Shown piece by piece: positions 6,200 to 8,393 of a stretch of 8,393 nt of DNA; positions within the stretch are counted from its first letter, which is position 1, and each line of letters opens with the position of its first letter. A program made the position numbers and the translations under genes. This DNA is from Roseimaritima sp. GTDB taxonomy: Bacteria > Planctomycetota > Planctomycetia > Pirellulales > Pirellulaceae. Below the pieces are notes generated by a model that saw only the letters and a list, made by a program, of their open reading frames with translations, was not told the DNA's origin and ran no database searches. The DNA lies in contig SLFV01000537.1 in assembly GCA_007124075.1 (NCBI GenBank), positions 1 to 8,393 on the forward strand, given 5' to 3'.

Positions 6200-8393
6200 A
6201 TGGCCGAAATAGCGGTTCAATTGCCTGACGGCAACATTCAAGTTCATTCCGACGCAACGACTCCCCTAGAGATCGCCACGGGAATCAGTGCGGGACTGGC
6301 CCGGAGCGTCGTCGCCGCGATGGTCAATGATCAAATCGTCGACGCGGTGCGGCCGCTGGGAGAACTTGTTGATAGTGCGACCAACAAGGCGGAACTGAGG
6401 CTGCTGACCTCTCGAGACGCTGCAGCGCTAGCAGTTTTGCGGCATTCGGCAGCGCATGTGATGGCGCGTGCGGTGATGCGGCTTTTTCACGGCGTATCCT
6501 TAGCGTTTGGGCCGACCACCGATGGTGGATTTTATTACGATTTTGACTTGCCTGAAAAAATTAGCGAGGATGACTTCGAAAAAATCGAAGCGGAGATGAC
6601 AAGGATCATCAAAGCCAAGGAACCTTTCGAGCGTTTCTCGTTGGACCGCGACCAAGCGTTGCAACTGTGCAGCGAAATGGGACAAGACCTGAAGGTGGAA
6701 CATATCCAAACAGGGCTTGGCGATCAAGCGACGGTTAGTTTCTATCGGCAGGGCGAGTTTGTCGATTTGTGTCGCGGCCCGCATATCCCCCACGCGGGGA
6801 TGATCAAAGCGATTAAGTTGCTGAGTGTGGCGGGAGCCTACTGGAAGGGAGACGCGACCGGCAGGCAGTTGCAACGGTTGTATGGCACGGCCTTCTTCGA
6901 CAAGAAAGACTTGAAGGCGTACCTTGAATTGTTGGAAGAAGCCCGTCGTCGTGATCACCGCGTACTGGGGAAAAAGCATGGTCTGTTTGCGTTAAATCAC
7001 GAGGTCGGTCCAGGCTTGTGTTTATGGCTGCCACGCGGCGCGAGGGTGCGCTCGCTGCTGGAGGATTTCCTTCGAAAGGAACTTCTGCAGCGCGGTTACG
7101 ACCCCGTCTACAGCCCGCATTTAGGTCGAGTCGAACTATATGAAACGAGCGGCCATTTTCCCTACTATCGTGACAGCCAGTTCGCTCCGCTGTTTGGAGC
7201 CGAAGCTGGGGCGTTGCTGGACGCCTGGGCGCAACGCCTGCAAGTTGGCATCCTTACTGCCGACGGCGAAGATAAACTGGTGGCTGCCGCTGAGGTCCTG
7301 GGAGTCAGCCTGCCGGAATATCGTGTCGCTGCGACAACCGATCGCAAGATCGAAATCCTGCAAAGCTGGCAACGGCAGCACGAACGTTATCTGTTGAAGC
7401 CGATGAATTGCCCGCACCATTGCCAAATTTTTAAGGCTCAACCTCGATCGTATCGGCAGTTACCACTGCGGTTGTTCGAATTCGGCACGGTCTATCGACA
7501 CGAACAAACAGGGGAACTTAACGGGATGTTACGCGTTCGTGGCCTGACCCAGGACGATGCGCACATCTTCTGCACCGCTGACCAGGTCGAAGAGGAATTC
7601 CGCGAGACAATTAATCTGACAAAGTTTGTTCTGGAATCGGTTGGGTTGTCTGATTATCGCGTCCAGCTTTCACTGCGAGACCCCGACAGTGACAAATACG
7701 TGGGAACGGAGGAGAACTGGGATCGTGCGGAAGGTGCGCTCCGTGGCGTGTTGCAGGATTCAGGCTTGACGTTTAACGAACAACCGGGCGAGGCCGCTTT
7801 TTATGGACCCAAAGCTGATTTCATGGTGCGCGACTGCATCGGTCGGTCGTGGCAGCTAGGAACCGTTCAGTTGGATTACAATCTGCCTGAGCGGTTTAAG
7901 TTGGAATATGCTGGCGCGGATAACGTGGGTCACCGGCCCGTGATGATTCACCGCGCACCGTTTGGTTCACTGGAACGCTTTGTGGGAATGTTGATCGAGC
8001 ACTTTGCGGGTGCGTTCCCGCTGTGGCTGGCACCCGAACAGGTTCGAGTGCTGCCGCTTTCGGAGAAAACAACCGACTACGCGATACAGGTAACCAAGCA
8101 ACTTAGCGCTGCGGGGCTACGCGCCACCACCGACCTTCGTAACAGCAAGGTCCAAGCGAAGATCCGCGATGCGCAGCTTGAACTGGTGCCCTACATGGCG
8201 ATCGTCGGCCCGAAGGAAGCGGAGACGACCCAATTGTCGCTTCGCGACCGAATCGATGGCGATTTAGGCTTGATGCCCATCGCCGCTGCGGTTGCCAAGC
8301 TGACTGAGGAAGCAATCCAAAGACGGGTACGTACCGTGGTTAAAAATACGCTGATGCAAAACGAATCCGACGGCCAGGAATGGTTTGCGGATT
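6200..8393 (+). CDS. thrS: Threonyl-tRNA synthetase (3' end cut by window)
   Basis: Class II synthetase that charges tRNA-Thr; 731 residues are present and the frame is open at the window edge. Domains: TGS at about 1-70; editing domain at about 75-235 with HSAAH (His82, His86) and CRGPH (Cys191, His195); catalytic core at about 255-605; anticodon-binding domain from about 612. The zinc ligands are visible: Cys404 in PMNCPHH, His455 in TQDDAH and His584 in MIHRA. The motif 2 Arg433 and motif 3 Arg593 are also visible. Compared with the E. coli enzyme (642 residues, from memory), about 60 extra residues lie between GHF (318-320) and KPMNCP (400-405), and the C-terminus runs on by more than 20 residues. 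AGGG (6188-6191) lies eight bases before the ATG. Only a few residues should be missing. It is a housekeeping gene next to the pilus locus, in the same direction. Confidence 0.97.
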   Translation, partial: MAEIAVQLPDGNIQVHSDATTPLEIATGISAGLARSVVAAMVNDQIVDAVRPLGELVDSATNKAELRLLTSRDAAALAVLRHSAAHVMARAVMRLFHGVSLAFGPTTDGGFYYDFDLPEKISEDDFEKIEAEMTRIIKAKEPFERFSLDRDQALQLCSEMGQDLKVEHIQTGLGDQATVSFYRQGEFVDLCRGPHIPHAGMIKAIKLLSVAGAYWKGDATGRQLQRLYGTAFFDKKDLKAYLELLEEARRRDHRVLGKKHGLFALNHEVGPGLCLWLPRGARVRSLLEDFLRKELLQRGYDPVYSPHLGRVELYETSGHFPYYRDSQFAPLFGAEAGALLDAWAQRLQVGILTADGEDKLVAAAEVLGVSLPEYRVAATTDRKIEILQSWQRQHERYLLKPMNCPHHCQIFKAQPRSYRQLPLRLFEFGTVYRHEQTGELNGMLRVRGLTQDDAHIFCTADQVEEEFRETINLTKFVLESVGLSDYRVQLSLRDPDSDKYVGTEENWDRAEGALRGVLQDSGLTFNEQPGEAAFYGPKADFMVRDCIGRSWQLGTVQLDYNLPERFKLEYAGADNVGHRPVMIHRAPFGSLERFVGMLIEHFAGAFPLWLAPEQVRVLPLSEKTTDYAIQVTKQLSAAGLRATTDLRNSKVQAKIRDAQLELVPYMAIVGPKEAETTQLSLRDRIDGDLGLMPIAAAVAKLTEEAIQRRVRTVVKNTLMQNESDGQEWFAD

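Noticed and set aside
1..8393. Mobile elements, CRISPR arrays, rRNA and tRNA genes
   Set aside because: No transposase, integrase, regular spaced repeats, or RNA gene signatures were seen.

Overview
The window (about 8.4 kb, moderate GC) reads as part of a planctomycete chromosome, probably Pirellulaceae/Rhodopirellula-like. That placement is from memory: the Tad gene set with a long Cys-containing secretin tail, and a threonyl-tRNA synthetase with a large catalytic-domain insertion. No marker gene proves it. All confident genes are on the + strand.

Layout. Positions 1-581 hold no convincing gene. They do hold a regulatory leader: a possible promoter (198-225), a well-matched class I cyclic di-GMP (GEMM-I) riboswitch aptamer (about 325-413) and an intrinsic terminator (501-535) just before the first gene. 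Next come the front genes of a Tad/Flp pilus locus: the pilin flp (582-758), a strong hairpin (781-835), a small one-helix membrane peptide (937-1047), the prepilin peptidase tadV (1062-1619), the periplasmic cpaB/rcpC (1886-2947), the outer-membrane secretin cpaC/rcpA (3117-4694) and the localisation ATPase-like tadZ/cpaE (4755-5981). A structured 218-base gap with an attenuator-like hairpin follows, then thrS (6200 to beyond the window end), coding for threonyl-tRNA synthetase.

How it fits together. TadV would mature the Flp pilin, CpaB and the secretin would build the envelope channel, and TadZ would place the machine at the membrane. The riboswitch plus terminator suggests that c-di-GMP, the usual signal for the sessile/motile switch, sets transcription of the pilin and perhaps the whole set. 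The hairpin after flp could let pilin RNA accumulate above the machine genes. The motor ATPase (TadA/CpaF) and platform proteins (TadB, TadC) are not here: thrS directly follows tadZ, so those genes must lie elsewhere.

The main discovery candidate is the c-di-GMP riboswitch ahead of the Tad pilin gene. Lesser points are the TadZ P-loop without lysines, the secretin tail, the roughly 60-residue ThrRS insertion and the structured thrS leader.
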